6,755 bases of DNA, from contig JAKQYG010000233.1 in the NCBI GenBank assembly GCA_023356515.1, positions 1 to 6,755 on the forward strand. The letters are read 5' to 3'. This document shows positions 5,824 through 6,755 of the stretch, piece by piece. A model generated the notes under the pieces. The model had not been told where the DNA came from, ran no database searches, and was given only the letters and a program-made list of their open reading frames with translations. The DNA is from Trichodesmium sp. MAG_R04. Lineage in GTDB: Bacteria > Cyanobacteriota > Cyanobacteriia > Cyanobacteriales > Microcoleaceae. How positions within the stretch are numbered: the first letter of the stretch is position 1; every line of letters starts with the position of its first letter. The translations under genes were made by a program, and so were the position numbers.

Positions 5824-6444
5824 ATGAACTGTCAAGAACTATTAAAAAAATACTCTCAACAATGGCAAACAGCAACTGTCCATCCATTTTTAAACGAATG
5901 TAAATTAGGTACTATCAAACCTCAACAATTTAACACTTGGCTAGTACAAGATTATCTATTTGTTGTGGAATTTACTCGAATGGTAGGCAGAATTTTAACC
6001 TATGCCCCAACCTCTCATTTTGATGTAATTCTTATGGGACTAAATGCTTTGCAAGATGAACTAAATTGGTTTAAAAATAAAGCCAGAGAAAGACAATTAA
6101 ACTTGGATATTGAAAAACAATCTACTTGTACAGAATATTGTAGTTTTATGAATAAACTAACAGAAATGCCATATCCAATACAAGCAACTACATTATGGGA
6201 AATTGAGCTAGCTTATAATCAAGGTTGGCAATTACCAGGAGAAATGTTACTGCCTTATAATGAATTTGCCAACCGTTGGGGAAATCCAGAATTTACAAAC
6301 TATGTTAAACTACTAGAGGCACAAGCTAATGAGGTATTAGCAAGTGGCTCAAAAACAATACAAAGTCAATCTGAAGCTACTTTTTTAAATGTCGCTAGAC
6401 TAGAAAAAGACTTTTGGCAAATGGCATATAATGCCACTAATTAA
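5824..6444 (+). CDS. TenA family protein of the TenA_E type (thiamin/aminopyrimidine salvage)
   Basis: TenA proteins are all-helical cytoplasmic enzymes that salvage pyrimidine parts of thiamin. Members with an active-site Cys (TenA_C) act as aminopyrimidine aminohydrolase/thiaminase II. The TenA_E group has Glu instead and, in the plant members studied, handles amino- and formylamino-pyrimidine breakdown products. The 206-residue product has the family fold landmarks: QDYLFV (42-47, with Asp43), an acidic QDELNWF (77-83), EYCSFM, then TTLWEIELAYNQGW (122-135), and a C-terminal LEKDFWQMAY (193-202) holding the late conserved Glu194. At the position of the catalytic Cys (PC.W in TenA_C) this protein has Glu126, which places it in TenA_E. 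Nearby Cys102 and Cys106 are too early to substitute. Older annotations call such proteins transcriptional activators, which is misleading. It follows the ABC-F gene by 63 bases and precedes the cyclophilin gene by 20. No thiamin genes or TPP riboswitch are nearby. Confidence 0.85.
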   Translation: MNCQELLKKYSQQWQTATVHPFLNECKLGTIKPQQFNTWLVQDYLFVVEFTRMVGRILTYAPTSHFDVILMGLNALQDELNWFKNKARERQLNLDIEKQSTCTEYCSFMNKLTEMPYPIQATTLWEIELAYNQGWQLPGEMLLPYNEFANRWGNPEFTNYVKLLEAQANEVLASGSKTIQSQSEATFLNVARLEKDFWQMAYNATN

Positions 6445-6448
6445 TTTT

Positions 6449-6454
6449 AGGAGA
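6449..6454 (+). promoter_or_regulatory. Strong Shine-Dalgarno of the cyclophilin gene
   Basis: AGGAGA lies 10 bases before the ATG at 6465, in the 20-base gap after the TenA-like gene. It is the best ribosome-binding site in the window and fixes the start. Confidence 0.75.
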
Positions 6455-6464
6455 AATTTAAAAA

Positions 6465-6755
6465 ATGACACGAGCTATTATGGACACAGAAAAGGGAAAA
6501 ATTAATCTAGAATTGTTTGATAATGATGCTCCCAACACTGTAAAAAATTTTGTCGAATTAAGTGAAAAAGGATTTTATGATGGCTTAAATTTTCATCGTG
6601 TTATTTCTAATTTTATGATTCAAGGGGGTTGCCCTAAAGGTACGGGTACAGGTGGTCCTGGTTATCAAATTAAATGTGAAATTAATAGTAATAAACATTT
6701 AGAAGGAACTTTATCCATGGCTCATGCTGGTAAAGATACAGGTGGCAGTCAATTC
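6465..6755 (+). CDS. Cyclophilin-type peptidyl-prolyl cis-trans isomerase (5' part, cut by window edge)
   Basis: Cyclophilins catalyse cis-trans isomerisation of Xaa-Pro bonds during protein folding. Only the first 97 codons are present, with the frame still open at the right edge; family members of this kind are about 145-175 residues. The product begins MTRAIMDTEKGKINLELF with no signal peptide, so a cytoplasmic form is expected. Catalytic-site motifs are visible: FHRVI (43-47) with the essential Arg45, FMIQGG (50-55) with Phe50 and Gln53, and SMAHAGKDTGGSQF ending at Phe97. The early GTGTGGPGYQI segment is typical of the short bacterial and cyanobacterial cyclophilins. It is the last of three closely spaced plus-strand genes and may be read from the same transcript as the TenA-like gene. 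It appears intact as far as it goes. Confidence 0.95.
   Translation, partial: MTRAIMDTEKGKINLELFDNDAPNTVKNFVELSEKGFYDGLNFHRVISNFMIQGGCPKGTGTGGPGYQIKCEINSNKHLEGTLSMAHAGKDTGGSQF

Overview
The window looks like cyanobacterial chromosome of low G+C content. Three HIP1 octamers (GCGATCGC at 1080, 1295 and 1807), cyanobacterial-type versions of MnmH, PgsA, Uup and cyclophilin, A/T-ending codons and long spacers point to a filamentous cyanobacterium. A Trichodesmium/Okeania-like genome is my guess, but genus cannot be settled from this sequence alone.

The left quarter (1-1611) holds no intact gene. It starts with the decayed C-terminal part of an IS200/IS605-type TnpB on the minus strand, with a frameshift and no N-terminus. 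An AT-rich spacer with several small palindromes follows. Next comes a wrecked aldo/keto reductase gene with a Tat-type leader, whose N-terminal part (840-1196) and probable C-terminal tail (1357-1464) are separated by a short stretch of unrelated sequence. That stretch and the region beyond it carry dispersed-repeat material: a GGTTTCTT-type palindrome, and repeats based on AGGACTTACG that may form a degenerate MITE-like element.

The rest (1612-6755) is ordinary core genome. In order: mnmH (tRNA 2-selenouridine synthase, +); a small acidic protein of unknown function (-), whose promoter is back-to-back with that of pgsA; pgsA (phosphatidylglycerophosphate synthase, +); an Uup-like ABC-F ATPase (+); a TenA_E-type thiamin-salvage protein (+); and the start of a cyclophilin-type peptidyl-prolyl isomerase (+) that runs off the right edge. 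The last three lie close together on one strand (gaps of 63 and 20 bases) and may be cotranscribed, though their functions are not obviously linked.

I found no CRISPR array, RNA gene, defence system or convincing new biological system. The observations most worth a second look are the two-piece aldo/keto reductase relic with repeats at its breakpoints, a TAGTA/TACTA palindrome that overlaps a -10 hexamer in two places, and the unassigned 83-residue acidic protein.
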